A stretch of 62,197 nucleotides of DNA from Sphingopyxis sp. LK2115. GTDB taxonomy: Bacteria; Pseudomonadota; Alphaproteobacteria; Sphingomonadales; Sphingomonadaceae. The notes below the pieces were generated by a model, which saw nothing but the letters and a program-made list of their open reading frames with translations, was not told the origin of the DNA and did not search any database. Below are positions 1 through 9,476 of this stretch, piece by piece (position 1 is the stretch's first letter; each line of letters opens with the position of its first letter). The stretch covers positions 1-62,197 of the forward strand of contig NZ_JABWGQ010000048.1 of assembly GCF_014595975.1 (NCBI RefSeq), read 5' to 3'. Both the position numbers and the translations under genes were made by a program.

Positions 1-18
1 ATCCGGCGGCCTTTCCTG

Positions 19-969
19 TCAGAAATCCTCTGCCGCTGCCATCAGCCCGGCCAGCTTTTTCGGCGCGACCGCCAGCCAGCTCTTGCGCAGCCATTCGGCG
101 ATCGCATCCCAGTCCGTGTCGCCAAGGTCGAGCCGGATACCGATCCAGCCGTCGCCGAAATAGGCGGGGCGGTAATAGCGGTCGCCGTCCATTTCGATCA
201 GCGCTGCCTGTTCGTCGGCACCGCTGATCTTGACCAGCAAGGCGATCTTGCCGTCGCCATGATGGTCTTCAGTGAAATAGGCGAATTTCTTGCCCTTCAC
301 GATCCCGAAGCAGGGCATCCCATGCGACAGCACTTCATCGCTTTCGGGCAGCGCCAGCGCCAGCTCGCGCACGCGGGCGCGCAGATAATCGGGCGAGCGT
401 TCGCGCGTGACAAAGGCGGCGAGCGCCGCGGGGTAAAGCTGGTGCTCGGCAAAGCGCACGCGCGCCGCCAGTGTTTCGGGCGTGTCGCCGGGCACGATCG
501 CAACGGGGGTTTGCGCGAGCACCGGGCCGTCGTCGAGCGCGGGGGTCACGACATGCACGCTGCATCCGCCGAACGCATCGCCCGCGTCGATGGCTTGCCG
601 GTGCGTGTTCAGCCCCTTGTATTTGGGAAGCAGGCTGGGATGGATGTTCAGCATCCGCCCCGCCCAGCGTTCGACGAAAGCGTCCGACAATATGCGCATA
701 TAGCCCGCGAGCGCGACATATTCGGCGTCCGCGGCGCGCAATTGTTCATCGACCAGCGCGTCGAAAGCGTCGCGCGTCAACCCCTTGTGCGAATGCGCCC
801 AGGTCGCAATCCCCTCCGCCTCGGCGATTTTCAGCCCCGGTGCGCCAGGGTCGTTGCTCGCGACGAGCACCAGTTCATAGGGACAGGTTTCGGCTTTCGC
901 GGCGTAAAGCAGCGCGGCCATATTGGTCCCGGCGCCCGAAATCAGGACGGCAACCCTGGCTTTGGTCAC
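19..969 (-). CDS. purN: Phosphoribosylglycinamide formyltransferase (GART) with C-terminal MmcQ/YjbR-like domain
   Basis: PurN transfers a formyl group from 10-formyl-tetrahydrofolate to GAR in cytosolic purine synthesis. The N-terminal part, about residues 1-190, is a complete formyltransferase: it opens with VAVLISGAGTNMAAL and carries the catalytic set N108 and H110 (in NIHPSLLP) and D146 (in ALDDGP). The protein is 316 residues, while ordinary PurN is about 190-215. Residues from about 192 to 316 look like an MmcQ/YjbR (DUF419) fold: LALALPESDEVLSHGMPCFGI, KGKKFAYF, then a WIGIRLD / WDAIAEWLRKSW tail. It lies downstream of purM on the same strand, which fits a purM-purN operon, although 113 bp containing a dispersed repeat separate them. 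The formyltransferase call is secure; the role of the added domain is unknown. Confidence 0.93.
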   Translation of the reverse strand: MTKARVAVLISGAGTNMAALLYAAKAETCPYELVLVASNDPGAPGLKIAEAEGIATWAHSHKGLTRDAFDALVDEQLRAADAEYVALAGYMRILSDAFVERWAGRMLNIHPSLLPKYKGLNTHRQAIDAGDAFGGCSVHVVTPALDDGPVLAQTPVAIVPGDTPETLAARVRFAEHQLYPAALAAFVTRERSPDYLRARVRELALALPESDEVLSHGMPCFGIVKGKKFAYFTEDHHGDGKIALLVKISGADEQAALIEMDGDRYYRPAYFGDGWIGIRLDLGDTDWDAIAEWLRKSWLAVAPKKLAGLMAAAEDF

Positions 970-985
970 GGCGTTACCCCCTGAT

Positions 986-1072
986 CCGTTCGTGCTGAGC
1001 CTGTCGAAGCACTTTTCTTCGCTTTCACCCTCAAAAGGAAGGACGGCCCTTTGGCAGGCTCAGGGCCAACGG
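986..1072. repeat. Dispersed palindromic repeat, family A, copy 1
   Basis: The left arm CCGTTCGTGCTGAGCCTGTC pairs imperfectly with a right arm reading GGCAGGCTCAGGGCCAACGG, with about 45 bp between. Related arms occur at 46214-46303 and 53206-53290. It lies between purM and purN on the minus strand. It looks like a REP-type intergenic repeat; no protein is encoded. Confidence 0.6.
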
Positions 1073-1082
1073 CTTTGGAAAA

Positions 1083-2189
1083 TCACCCGCGATGCGTTGC
1101 GCTCCACGCCGCGCCCGCGCTCCAGGTTTCGGCGCTGCCGAAAACGGTGCATCCTTTTTCGCCCTCGGCGATATGCCCTATGCGGTGGACCGTCTCGCCC
1201 GCCGCTTCAAGCGCCGCCGTCACCTCGGCAACATCGGCATCGGCGACGACAACCGCCATGCCGATGCCGCAGTTGAAGGTGCGCGCCATTTCCTCCGGTT
1301 CGATATTGCCCTGCGCCTGCAAAAAGGCCATCAACCGCGGCTGCTCCCACGCATCGGCATTGACGTGCGCGTGCAGCGATCCGGGCAACACACGGGGGAT
1401 ATTTTCCAGTAACCCGCCGCCGGTGATATGCGCGAGCGCGTGAACCTTGCCGGTCTTCACGAGCGGGAGCAGGCTCTTCACATAGATGCGCGTCGGCGCC
1501 ATCAGCGCGTCGATCAGCAGGATATTGTGGTCGAACAGCGCCGGGCGATTTAGCTTCCAGCCCTTGTCGGCGGCCAGCCGCCGCACAAGTGAAAAGCCGT
1601 TCGAGTGGACACCCGACGAGGCGAGGCCAAGGATCACGTCGCCCGCCGCGACCTTGTCGGCGGTGAGCACCTGGTCGCGCTCGACCGCACCGACGCAAAA
1701 GCCCGCAAGGTCATAGTCGCCGTCCGAATACATGCCCGGCATTTCCGCGGTCTCGCCGCCGATCAGCGCGCATCCCGCCTGCCTGCACCCTTCGGCGATG
1801 CTTGCGACCACCGCGGTCGCTTGCGTCTTGTCAAGCTTGCCTGTCGCATAATAATCGAGGAAAAACAGAGGCTCGGCGCCCTGCACGATCAGGTCGTTCG
1901 CGCACATCGCGACCAGGTCGATACCAACGCCGTCGTGGCGATCCGATTCGATCGCAAGCTTGAGCTTCGTTCCGACGCCATCGTTCGCCGCGACGAGCAG
2001 CGGGTCGTTGAACCCCGCGGCCTTCAGGTCGAAGAAACCGCCAAAGCCGCCGAGGTCGGCGTCGGCCCCAGGCCGCCGCGTCGCGCGGGCCAGCGGGGCG
2101 ATGGCGCGGACCAGCGCGTTGCCGGTCGCGATCGACACGCCGGCGTCGGCATAGGTGTAGGCGGCGGGTTTGTTCTGCTTGGAATCCAT
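1083..2189 (-). CDS. purM: Phosphoribosylformylglycinamidine cyclo-ligase (AIR synthetase)
   Basis: PurM closes the imidazole ring, converting FGAM to AIR with ATP, the purine step two after PurN. The 368-residue product has the family landmarks: [15 protein letters not shown] at the N terminus, [27 protein letters not shown], and [11 protein letters not shown] in the ATP-binding core, ending with the VFGS stretch. I chose the ATG at 2189 (protein begins [17 protein letters not shown]) because the frame stays open far upstream but without conserved sequence, and 368 residues matches the family. It is divergent from the DUF2066-like gene and heads the probable purM-purN unit. Confidence 0.96.
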   Translation of the reverse strand: MDSKQNKPAAYTYADAGVSIATGNALVRAIAPLARATRRPGADADLGGFGGFFDLKAAGFNDPLLVAANDGVGTKLKLAIESDRHDGVGIDLVAMCANDLIVQGAEPLFFLDYYATGKLDKTQATAVVASIAEGCRQAGCALIGGETAEMPGMYSDGDYDLAGFCVGAVERDQVLTADKVAAGDVILGLASSGVHSNGFSLVRRLAADKGWKLNRPALFDHNILLIDALMAPTRIYVKSLLPLVKTGKVHALAHITGGGLLENIPRVLPGSLHAHVNADAWEQPRLMAFLQAQGNIEPEEMARTFNCGIGMAVVVADADVAEVTAALEAAGETVHRIGHIAEGEKGCTVFGSAETWSAGAAWSATHRG

Positions 2190-2274
2190 GGCCCGCGCGA
2201 CTAACGCTTCCGGCCGACAAATGCCATGATTTCCTTGTCGGGGCCCGCGCTTTTGGGCAGAGCATAGAGAAGAT

Positions 2275-3549
2275 ATGATTTCGGCCGCTTTCCCCCGCTT
2301 CGCTCCGCGCCTTTCCCTGGGCATTCGGCAAGGCCGCGACTGGCGCTGGGCCGCGCTGATCGGCCTGTTTTTCGCGATTTTGCTTGCGGGAATCGTCGAT
2401 GGGCAGATCACGCGCGGCAACCGGGGCATCACGCCAATCAATTCGAGCGGCGATTTTCTGGCGAGCGGCATCCGCGTCGACGTCACCGGCGACAATGCCG
2501 ACGACGCGCGGACCAAGGGCTGGCGCGAAGCGCAGCGGCGGGGCTGGGCCCAGCTCTATCGCCGCCTCAACGGCACCGAAGGTCCGGCGCTCAGCGATTC
2601 GGTGCTCGACGGCATCGTCACCGCGATCATCGTCGAGGACGAGCAGATCGGCCCGCGCCGCTATGTCGCCCGGCTCGGCGTCCAGTTCGACCGCGTGCGC
2701 GCGGGGCAGATTCTGGGCGTCAGCGGTCGCACGCTGCGCTCGCCGCCGCTGCTCGTCATCCCCGTCTATTCGGTCGACGGCATCCAGCAGGTGTTCGAGC
2801 AGCGCAGCGCCTGGCAACGCGCCTGGGCCGAATATAATACGGGGCAAAGCGCGATCGACTATATCCGCACGGCGGGGACGGGCGCCGACACCTTGCTGCT
2901 CAATCCGGGGCAGATCGGCCGCCGCGGCCGCGTGTGGTGGCGCGTGATCCTTGACCAATATGGCGCCGCCGACGTGCTGATTCCCATTGCGCGCGTCGAA
3001 TATGCCTGGCCCGGCGGCCCGATCCGCGGCCATTTCACCGCGCGTTTCGGCCCCGACAACAAATATATCGCCAGCTTCTCGATGACCGGACCCAGCCCCG
3101 CGGCGCTGCCCGACATGATGGAAAAGGCGGTCGCACGAATGGACCGCATCTATACCGAGGCGCTGGAATCCGGCGTGCTGCGCACCGACACCTATCTCGT
3201 GCTCGAAAAGACGATCGAACGCGAGGACCTGCCCGAAGATGCGAGCGCCGACGACGCGGACGCGCTGCCCGCCGAAACCGACAGCAGCCTGCCCGCAACG
3301 CCGCCCGCCGGGGTGCAGAGCTTCACCGTCCAATATAGCTCGCCCGACGTCGAATCGGTCGCCGCCACGGAGCGTGCGGTCGCCGCCGCGGCGGGAGTCC
3401 AGTCGGCGTCGACGACCAGTCTCGCGCTTGGCGGGACGTCGGTGATGCGCGTGACCTTCCGTGGCGACCTGGCGGCGCTGCGCGCGGCGCTGGCGGCGCG
3501 CGGCTTCACCGTTCAGGAAGGCGGCGGCCAGCTCCGGATCAGCCGCTGA
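2275..3549 (+). CDS. Heavy-metal-associated / DUF2066-like exported or membrane-anchored protein
   Basis: A 424-residue protein with one N-terminal hydrophobic segment (about residues 28-45, [16 protein letters not shown]) that should act as a signal or anchor, placing the rest in the periplasm. The middle resembles DUF2066 proteins: [20 protein letters not shown], then [10 protein letters not shown] and LLVIPVY. Residues from about 350 to 424 ([21 protein letters not shown]... and [14 protein letters not shown]) look like a ferredoxin-like, HMA-type fold, without the CxxC metal site. Its stop overlaps the hdaA start (TGATG), so the two are almost certainly cotranscribed. Its function is not known; the linkage to hdaA is familiar in this order of bacteria. 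Confidence 0.8.
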   Translation: MISAAFPRFAPRLSLGIRQGRDWRWAALIGLFFAILLAGIVDGQITRGNRGITPINSSGDFLASGIRVDVTGDNADDARTKGWREAQRRGWAQLYRRLNGTEGPALSDSVLDGIVTAIIVEDEQIGPRRYVARLGVQFDRVRAGQILGVSGRTLRSPPLLVIPVYSVDGIQQVFEQRSAWQRAWAEYNTGQSAIDYIRTAGTGADTLLLNPGQIGRRGRVWWRVILDQYGAADVLIPIARVEYAWPGGPIRGHFTARFGPDNKYIASFSMTGPSPAALPDMMEKAVARMDRIYTEALESGVLRTDTYLVLEKTIEREDLPEDASADDADALPAETDSSLPATPPAGVQSFTVQYSSPDVESVAATERAVAAAAGVQSASTTSLALGGTSVMRVTFRGDLAALRAALAARGFTVQEGGGQLRISR

Positions 3550-4214
3550 TGGCCGCGCGCGCGCCCTCCGGCCAGATCGCGCTGCCGCTCGATTGGAGCG
3601 CGGGCGGCGCGAATGACGGCCCGCTCGTCATCGGCACCAGCAATGCCGACGCGGTGCGTTATCTTCGCCATGTCGCGACCTGGCCCGTGCGCACCGCCGT
3701 GCTCACCGGGCCGCGCGGTTCGGGCCGCAGCCTGATGGGGCGGCTGTTCGCACGCGACACCGGCGGCCGCGTGATCGACGGCCAGGCCAGCGTCAGCGAG
3801 GAAGATCTGTTCCACGCCTGGAACGCCGCCCAGGCAAGCGGGTCGCCGCTGCTGATCATCGCCGACGCGCCGCCTGCCGAATGGGATGTCGCGTTGCCCG
3901 ACCTGCGCTCGCGCCTTGCCGCGGTGCCGGTGCTGGTCATCGGCGAGCCCGACGACTGCCTGGCGCGCGACCTGATCGAAGCGCTCTTCGCACAGCGCGG
4001 CGTTGCGCTTGCGCCCGGCGTCGCCTCCTATATCGTGCCGCGGATGGAGCGCAGCTATGCCACGATCCACCGCGTCGTCGCGGCGCTCGACGCCGCGTCG
4101 CTCGAACAGGGGCGGCGACTGGGCGTTCGTCTCGCGCGTGAAACATTGCTGTCACAAGGGCTGATCGACCCCGATCTCCTGGAGCGGGATTCGCGCTCCG
4201 CAAAGGCAGGATGA
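3549..4214 (+). CDS. hdaA: HdaA-type DnaA regulatory AAA+ protein
   Basis: A 221-residue DnaA-like protein without the C-terminal DNA-binding domain, as expected for Hda/HdaA, which stimulates hydrolysis of DnaA-ATP when docked on the replicative sliding clamp. The N terminus carries QIALPL (residues 9-14), a good match to the clamp-binding hexapeptide of Hda. A Walker A variant LTGPRGSGRSL follows at residues 52-62, and VLVIGEPDDCLARDL in the AAA+ core. The C-terminal lid region (YIVPRMERSYATIHRVVAALD) is typical. It is tightly packed between the DUF2066-like gene and ppk1 (6 bp gap), so replication control and polyphosphate synthesis probably share a transcript. Confidence 0.88.
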   Translation: MAARAPSGQIALPLDWSAGGANDGPLVIGTSNADAVRYLRHVATWPVRTAVLTGPRGSGRSLMGRLFARDTGGRVIDGQASVSEEDLFHAWNAAQASGSPLLIIADAPPAEWDVALPDLRSRLAAVPVLVIGEPDDCLARDLIEALFAQRGVALAPGVASYIVPRMERSYATIHRVVAALDAASLEQGRRLGVRLARETLLSQGLIDPDLLERDSRSAKAG

Positions 4215-4220
4215 CAACCC

Positions 4221-6395
4221 ATGTCGATGACCGGCCAGCCGCTCCGCGCCGACAACGATCCCGTGGCCGCCGCGCCGCCACCCTGTTTCGGTCCCGAACG
4301 CTTCTTCAATCGTGAACTGTCGTGGCTCGCCTTCAATCGCCGGGTGATGGAGGAGGCGCGCAATCCCGCGCATCCGCTGCTTGAACGTCTGCGTTTCCTG
4401 TCGATTTCGGGCAGCAATCTCGACGAGTTTTTCATGGTCCGCGTCGCGGGGCTGAAGGGGCAGCAGCTGCAGGGGATCGACGATCCGTCCGCCGACGGGC
4501 GTTCGCCGGGACAGCAACTCGCCGAGATCGAGGCCGAGGTGAACCGCCTCGTCGACCAGCAGCAGAGCGAATGGCAGCGCCTGCACCGCCAGCTCGCGGA
4601 CCAGGGCATCGTCGTCCACGGCGCGGGGTCGGACAAGGAGGCGCTGCGCGCCAGTCTGCGCCAGTATTTCATCGACCAGATTTTCCCGATTCTGACGCCG
4701 CAGGTGCTCGATCCGGCGCACCCCTTTCCTTTCATCCCCAATCGCGGTCTGGGGGTGATTTTCGACCTTCAGCGCCGCGCCAGCGGCGACACCGTTCTCG
4801 AACTGGTGATGATCCCCGCATCGCTGCCGCGCTTTGTCCCGGTGCCTGGCGAGGCGAGCGGTTTCGTTCCGATCGAATATCTGATCGAACTGTTCGGCGA
4901 CCTCTTGTTTCCCGGCTTCACGATCCGTTCGTTGGGCGTGTTCCGCATCATCCGCGACAGCGACATCGAACTGGAGGAAGAGGCGGAGGATCTTGTCCGC
5001 CTGTTCCGCACCGCGATCCGCCGCCGCCGCCGAGGCCGCGTGATCCTGATGGAGCTGGAAGCCGACATGCCGGCAGAGATTGCCGCGGTGCTGGGCGCCG
5101 ACATTCAGGGACACGAGGCGATCGTCGCCAAGATCGGCGGCTTCATCGGCCTGGCTGCGCTTTCCGCGCTCGTCGACGTCGACCGCCCCGACCTCAAGTT
5201 CCCCGCCTATTCGCCCCGCTTTCCCGAACGCATCCGCGAGCACGGCGGCGACTGTTTCGCGGCGATCCGGTCGAAGGACATCGTCGTCCATCACCCCTAT
5301 GAAAGTTTCGACGTCGTCCTGTCCTTTCTGCGTCAGGCCGCCGCCGACCCCGACGTGGTCGCGATCAAGCAGACGCTCTATCGCGCCGGCAATCAGTCGC
5401 CGGTGATCCGCGCGCTGATCGAGGCGGCCGAGGCGGGCAAGTCGGTGACCGCGGTGGTCGAACTCAAGGCGCGCTTTGACGAGGAACAGAATCTCCTGTG
5501 GGCGAACCAGCTTGAACGCGCCGGGGTGCAGGTCGTCTACGGCTTCATCGAGTGGAAGACGCACGCCAAGATTTCGATGGTCGTGCGGCGCGAGGGGCAG
5601 GGGTATCGCACCTATTGCCACTTCGGCACCGGAAATTACCATCCCGTGACCGCGCGCATCTACACCGATTTGAGCTTCTTTACTGCCGACCCGCGCGCGG
5701 GCCGCGACGCGGCGCAGCTCTTCAACTACATCACCGGCTATGTCGAGCCCGAACGGCTCGAGCTCATCACCATGTCGCCGCTCAACATGCGCCAGCACCT
5801 CAGCGAGCTGATCGACGCAGAGATCGTCGCGGCCAGGGCGGGACGGCCGTCGGGCGTGTGGGCCAAGATGAACAGCATCGTCGACCCCGACATTATCGAC
5901 AAGCTCTATGAGGCGAGCGCGGCGGGCGTGCCGATCGAACTGATCGTGCGCGGCATCTGTTGCCTGCGCCCCGGCGTTCCCGGCTTGTCCGACAATATCC
6001 GCGTCAAGTCGGTCGTCGGGCGTTTCCTCGAACACAGCCGCGTCTGGGCCTTTGCCAATGGTGCGGCGTTGCCGAGCCGCGCGGCGCGGCTTTACATCTC
6101 CAGCGCCGACTGGATGCCGCGCAATTTCGACCGCCGCGTCGAATATATGATCCCGATCGAAAATCCGACCGTTCACGACCAGATTCTCGACCAGGTGCTC
6201 GTCGCCAATCTGATCGACAATGAACAAAGCTGGATATTGCAGGCGGACGGCACATCGGCGCGGCTGACGCCGGGCGACAAGCCGTTCAACCTGCATCATT
6301 ATTTTATGAACAACCCGTCGCTGTCGGGCCGCGGCACCGCGCTGCACCAGCGTCAGGACGTGCCGACGCTCGCTTACGATCTTCGCAAAGATTGA
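4221..6395 (+). CDS. ppk1: Polyphosphate kinase 1
   Basis: PPK1 makes long-chain polyphosphate reversibly from ATP. The 724-residue length is usual. The N domain begins RFFNRELSWLAFNRRVMEEA and LSISGSNLDEFFMVRVAGLK, both signatures of the family. The catalytic phospholipase-D-like half has AVVELKARFDEEQN, then FIEWKTHAKISMVVRREG with the histidine that is autophosphorylated in the family, and FGTGNYHPVTARIYTD. It ends with LHHYFMNNPSLSGRG. The TGA stop overlaps the TTG start of ppx, so synthesis and breakdown enzymes are translationally linked. Confidence 0.97.
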   Translation: MSMTGQPLRADNDPVAAAPPPCFGPERFFNRELSWLAFNRRVMEEARNPAHPLLERLRFLSISGSNLDEFFMVRVAGLKGQQLQGIDDPSADGRSPGQQLAEIEAEVNRLVDQQQSEWQRLHRQLADQGIVVHGAGSDKEALRASLRQYFIDQIFPILTPQVLDPAHPFPFIPNRGLGVIFDLQRRASGDTVLELVMIPASLPRFVPVPGEASGFVPIEYLIELFGDLLFPGFTIRSLGVFRIIRDSDIELEEEAEDLVRLFRTAIRRRRRGRVILMELEADMPAEIAAVLGADIQGHEAIVAKIGGFIGLAALSALVDVDRPDLKFPAYSPRFPERIREHGGDCFAAIRSKDIVVHHPYESFDVVLSFLRQAAADPDVVAIKQTLYRAGNQSPVIRALIEAAEAGKSVTAVVELKARFDEEQNLLWANQLERAGVQVVYGFIEWKTHAKISMVVRREGQGYRTYCHFGTGNYHPVTARIYTDLSFFTADPRAGRDAAQLFNYITGYVEPERLELITMSPLNMRQHLSELIDAEIVAARAGRPSGVWAKMNSIVDPDIIDKLYEASAAGVPIELIVRGICCLRPGVPGLSDNIRVKSVVGRFLEHSRVWAFANGAALPSRAARLYISSADWMPRNFDRRVEYMIPIENPTVHDQILDQVLVANLIDNEQSWILQADGTSARLTPGDKPFNLHHYFMNNPSLSGRGTALHQRQDVPTLAYDLRKD

Positions 6396-7891
6396 GACGA
6401 AACGGCTTGGCCCTGCTCCGCACCTCGAAACCGGCGGTCCATCGTTCGGCGGTCATCGACATCGGGTCCAACTCGGTCCGCCTCGTCGTTTATGAAGGGC
6501 CGGCGCGCGCGCCGGCGGTGATTTTCAACGAAAAGGTTGCTGCGGGGCTTGGCCGGGGCCTTGCGATCGACGGCCGCATCGCGGCGGCCGATGCGGAACG
6601 CGGACTCACCGCGCTGCGCCGCTATGCGCTGCTCGCGCGGCATATGGAGGTAAAGGATCTGGTCTGCGTCGCCACGGCCGCGGTGCGCGATGCCGAAAAT
6701 GGCCCCGATTTCATCGCCGCCGCCGCGCAAGCGGGGCTCAAGATCCGCCTGCTGTCGGGCGAGGAAGAAGCCGAAGCGGCGGGTTATGGCGTGCTGTCGG
6801 CGATCCCCGAAGCGCATGGCATCGCCGTCGACCTTGGCGGCGGCAGCCTTGAACTTGCTGAAGTTGCGCATGGCGAGGTCGGGCGCCGCGCTTCCTTTCC
6901 GCTCGGCGTGCTGCGCCTGCCCGCGCTGCGCCGCGACGGGCAGCAGGCGTTCGAGCGCGCGGTGCGCAAGATGCTGCGCGCCGCGGGCTGGCCGGGGGGT
7001 ATGGCCGGACTGCCGCTCTATCTCGTCGGCGGATCGTGGCGTGCGCTGTCGCGCCTCGACCTCGAACTCACCAATGATCCGCTCGCGGTGCTCGACCAGC
7101 ACAGCTTTCCGCGCACCGCGCTCCGCCGCCTGGTGCGCGCGACGCGGCGGCTGAGTTTCGAGGAATTGCGCGCGATCCCCGGCATGGCGTCGAACCGCGC
7201 GGCGACGCTTCCCGACGCCGCCGCGCTGCTCGCGGCGCTCGTCAGCATCATCGACGTGCCCGAAATGACCGTCTCCTCTTCGGGGCTGCGCGAAGGGCTG
7301 CTTTATCAGGCGCTCGACCCCGATACGCGCGCGCAGGATCCGCTGATCGTCGCGGCTGAGTTCGAGGGGCGGCGCCTTGCGCGCTTTGCGCCGCACGGGC
7401 GCGCGATCGCCGAATGGATCGCGCCGCTCTTTTTCGGTGAAGCTCCCGCCGACAGTCGCATTCGCCTCGCCGCCAGCCTGCTCAGCGACGTCGCCTGGTC
7501 GGCCAATCCCGATTTCCGCGCCGAACGCGGGATGGAGATCGGGCTGCACGGCAACTGGCGCGGCATCGACATTCCGGGGCGCATCCTGCTGGCGCGCGCG
7601 CTCCACGCGGGCTTTGGCGGCGCCGACGGCGATTTTCCCGCGATGGGCACGCTGGTCGGCGCCGATCGGCTGGCGCGGGCGCGGCAATGGGGGTTGGCGA
7701 TCCGGCTCGCGCAACGACTGACGGGCGGGATCGAGGCGCCGCTGAAGGCAAGCCGCATCGCGCTTGACGCCGGGCGGCTCATCCTCGGCTTGCAAAAAGG
7801 CTGGCACCACCTTGCGGGCGAATCGGTCGACCGCCGCCTGCGCTCGCTCGCGCAGGCGATGGGGGCCAGGCCCGAACTGGTGCTGCTATAG
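6392..7891 (+). CDS. ppx: Exopolyphosphatase / pppGpp phosphohydrolase, Ppx/GppA family
   Basis: A 499-residue ASKHA-fold phosphatase that removes terminal phosphates from polyphosphate and possibly pppGpp. The N terminus has the phosphate-1 loop VIDIGSNSVRLVVYEG, followed by VATAAVRDAENG, LLSGEEEAEAAGYG and the phosphate-2 loop GIAVDLGGGSLEL. The C-terminal half, from about residue 310, matches the helical HD-like extension of long Ppx proteins. The start shown is a TTG overlapping the ppk1 stop (TTGA); an in-frame TTG five codons later is an alternative. There is no ATG before the conserved region. It is the last gene of the hdaA-ppk1-ppx run. Confidence 0.93.
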   Translation: MRRNGLALLRTSKPAVHRSAVIDIGSNSVRLVVYEGPARAPAVIFNEKVAAGLGRGLAIDGRIAAADAERGLTALRRYALLARHMEVKDLVCVATAAVRDAENGPDFIAAAAQAGLKIRLLSGEEEAEAAGYGVLSAIPEAHGIAVDLGGGSLELAEVAHGEVGRRASFPLGVLRLPALRRDGQQAFERAVRKMLRAAGWPGGMAGLPLYLVGGSWRALSRLDLELTNDPLAVLDQHSFPRTALRRLVRATRRLSFEELRAIPGMASNRAATLPDAAALLAALVSIIDVPEMTVSSSGLREGLLYQALDPDTRAQDPLIVAAEFEGRRLARFAPHGRAIAEWIAPLFFGEAPADSRIRLAASLLSDVAWSANPDFRAERGMEIGLHGNWRGIDIPGRILLARALHAGFGGADGDFPAMGTLVGADRLARARQWGLAIRLAQRLTGGIEAPLKASRIALDAGRLILGLQKGWHHLAGESVDRRLRSLAQAMGARPELVLL

Positions 7892-7987
7892 AGCGTCGCG
7901 CCAAGGCGGCAACGCTTCAGCTCGGCTCGTGTCCCGACGTTGCTCGATACAAACGGATCGGGGGATATGGTCGCTATTCTTGAGCGA

Positions 7988-9172
7988 TCAATCCGCCGCC
8001 GACGACGCGTCGATCTCGCTCATCACCAGCTTGCCGTTCTTGACCGCAAAGCCCATGCGCCCTTCGACCAGGTCGAGCGCGGCGTGACCAAAGACGTCGT
8101 AACGCCAGCCCTTCATCATCGCGATGCCCTCGCGCGAACCTGCGGCCAGCGCTTCCAGGTCGTCGGTCCGCGCGATCAGCCGCGCCGCGACATTCAGCTC
8201 GCGCGCGCGGATTTTCAGAAGCAGCTTGAGCAGGTCGGCGACGAGCACGCCTTCCTTGCCCAGGCCCGGCCCGCGCGGCGCGCGATCGGGCATGTCGTCC
8301 TTGCCGAGCGGCCTGGCGTTCGTCAGCGCATCCATCAGCCGCGCGCCGATGTCGTTGCTTTTCCACGTCGCCGACAGCCCGCGGACACGGCCCAGCCCGT
8401 CCTGGTCCTTCGGCGGGTGCGCGGCAAGGTCGGCGAGCGTTTCGTCCTTGACGATGCGGCCGCGCGGCAGATTCTTGTTTCGTGCCTCGCGCTCGCGCCA
8501 CGCGGCGAGCGCGCGCAGGCGGCCGAGCACGTCGGGCTTGCGCGACGGAATCTTGATCCGCTGCCACGCCTGTTCGGGATCGACGCTGTAATTGGCGGGA
8601 TCGGCCAGCTTTTCCATTTCTTCGTCCAGCCAATGCCCGCGGCCGGTCTTGATGAGCTTGTCGAGCATCATCGGGAATATCCTGGCCAGATGCGTCACAT
8701 CGCCGATCGCATAATCGATCTGCCGCTTGTCGAGCGGGCGGCGGCTCCAGTCGGTAAAGCGCGCGCCCTTGTCGAGCTGGACGCCCAGCCACGCTTCGAC
8801 GAGGTTCGAATAGCCGACCTGTTCGGCCTGACCGAGCGCCATCTGGCCGATCTGCGTGTCGAAAATCGGGTGTGGCGTCTTGCCTGTCAGGTTAAAGATG
8901 ATTTCGACATCCTGCCCGCCCGCGTGAAAGACCTTCAGCATATCCTCATTGTCGACGATCAGGTCGAGCAGGGGGGCAAGGTCGATGTCCGGCGCCATCG
9001 GGTCGATGGCCGCGGCATGGTCGGCGTTCGCGACCTGGATCAGGCAGAGTTCCGGCCAGAAAGTGTTTTCGCGCATGAACTCGGTATCGACCGCGATGAA
9101 ATCGCTGTTCCCGATCAGGTCGCAGAACTGGACAAGCGCGGCATTGGTATCGATCAACGGATGGACTTGCAT
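7988..9172 (-). CDS. rnd: Ribonuclease D
   Basis: A 394-residue 3'-5' exoribonuclease that trims tRNA and other small RNA precursors. The DEDDy exonuclease domain spans about residues 1-190: FIAVDTEFMREN (D29, E31), HAGGQDVEIIF, IFDTQIGQMALG, and DYAIGDVTHLARIF with the final catalytic D and Y. HRDC-like helical domains follow, including LGRLRALAAWREREARNKNLPRGRIVKDE, split here only for description, and the C-terminal MKGWRYDVFG segment. The ATG at 9172 (MQVHPLIDTNAALV) was chosen because the upstream in-frame extension is not conserved. It converges with ppx. Confidence 0.94.
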   Translation of the reverse strand: MQVHPLIDTNAALVQFCDLIGNSDFIAVDTEFMRENTFWPELCLIQVANADHAAAIDPMAPDIDLAPLLDLIVDNEDMLKVFHAGGQDVEIIFNLTGKTPHPIFDTQIGQMALGQAEQVGYSNLVEAWLGVQLDKGARFTDWSRRPLDKRQIDYAIGDVTHLARIFPMMLDKLIKTGRGHWLDEEMEKLADPANYSVDPEQAWQRIKIPSRKPDVLGRLRALAAWREREARNKNLPRGRIVKDETLADLAAHPPKDQDGLGRVRGLSATWKSNDIGARLMDALTNARPLGKDDMPDRAPRGPGLGKEGVLVADLLKLLLKIRARELNVAARLIARTDDLEALAAGSREGIAMMKGWRYDVFGHAALDLVEGRMGFAVKNGKLVMSEIDASSAAD

Positions 9173-9476
9173 AGCGCGCCTATACAGCGAGTTGGAACCA
9201 ACGGGCAGGAAAAATTGCGTGGCGGACGACCGCCGCTCGACGAAGAATGGGGATCGGGACACTGAAGGGCGGCGGCGGGCCTGCCGGGCAACGCGTTGCG
9301 TCGGCAGAGGCGGAGGCGTCGGCAAAGGGAAGCAGGGCCGATGACGGCCCGCGCCGCCACGCGGACTATGCCGCGCCGACGATGAGGCAACTTGACAAAT
9401 CGCTCGCCGACCTGCCTTAGGCACGGCGGTAAATCAGTCGAAACCTGATGTCCCTTCATCTTCGAAAGACCATGAA
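9173..9476. other. 304-bp divergent promoter region between rnd and aspS
   Basis: No gene is supported here. On the plus strand TTGACA at 9392-9397 followed 18 bp later by a weak CTTAGG could be the aspS promoter, leaving a leader of about 50 nt. On the minus strand no convincing rnd promoter is visible. Short open frames in the region lack ribosome sites and conserved content. Confidence 0.4.
9392..9421 (+). promoter_or_regulatory. Candidate sigma-70 promoter of aspS
   Basis: A perfect TTGACA -35 at 9392-9397 is followed after 18 bp by CTTAGG at 9416-9421, a poor -10. The position about 55 bp before the aspS start fits, but the weak -10 makes this tentative. Confidence 0.3.

Noticed and set aside
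986..1072. CRISPR array suggested by repeated intergenic motifs
   Set aside because: The repeats are inverted, dispersed one per site and not spaced as a direct-repeat array. No cas gene is present.
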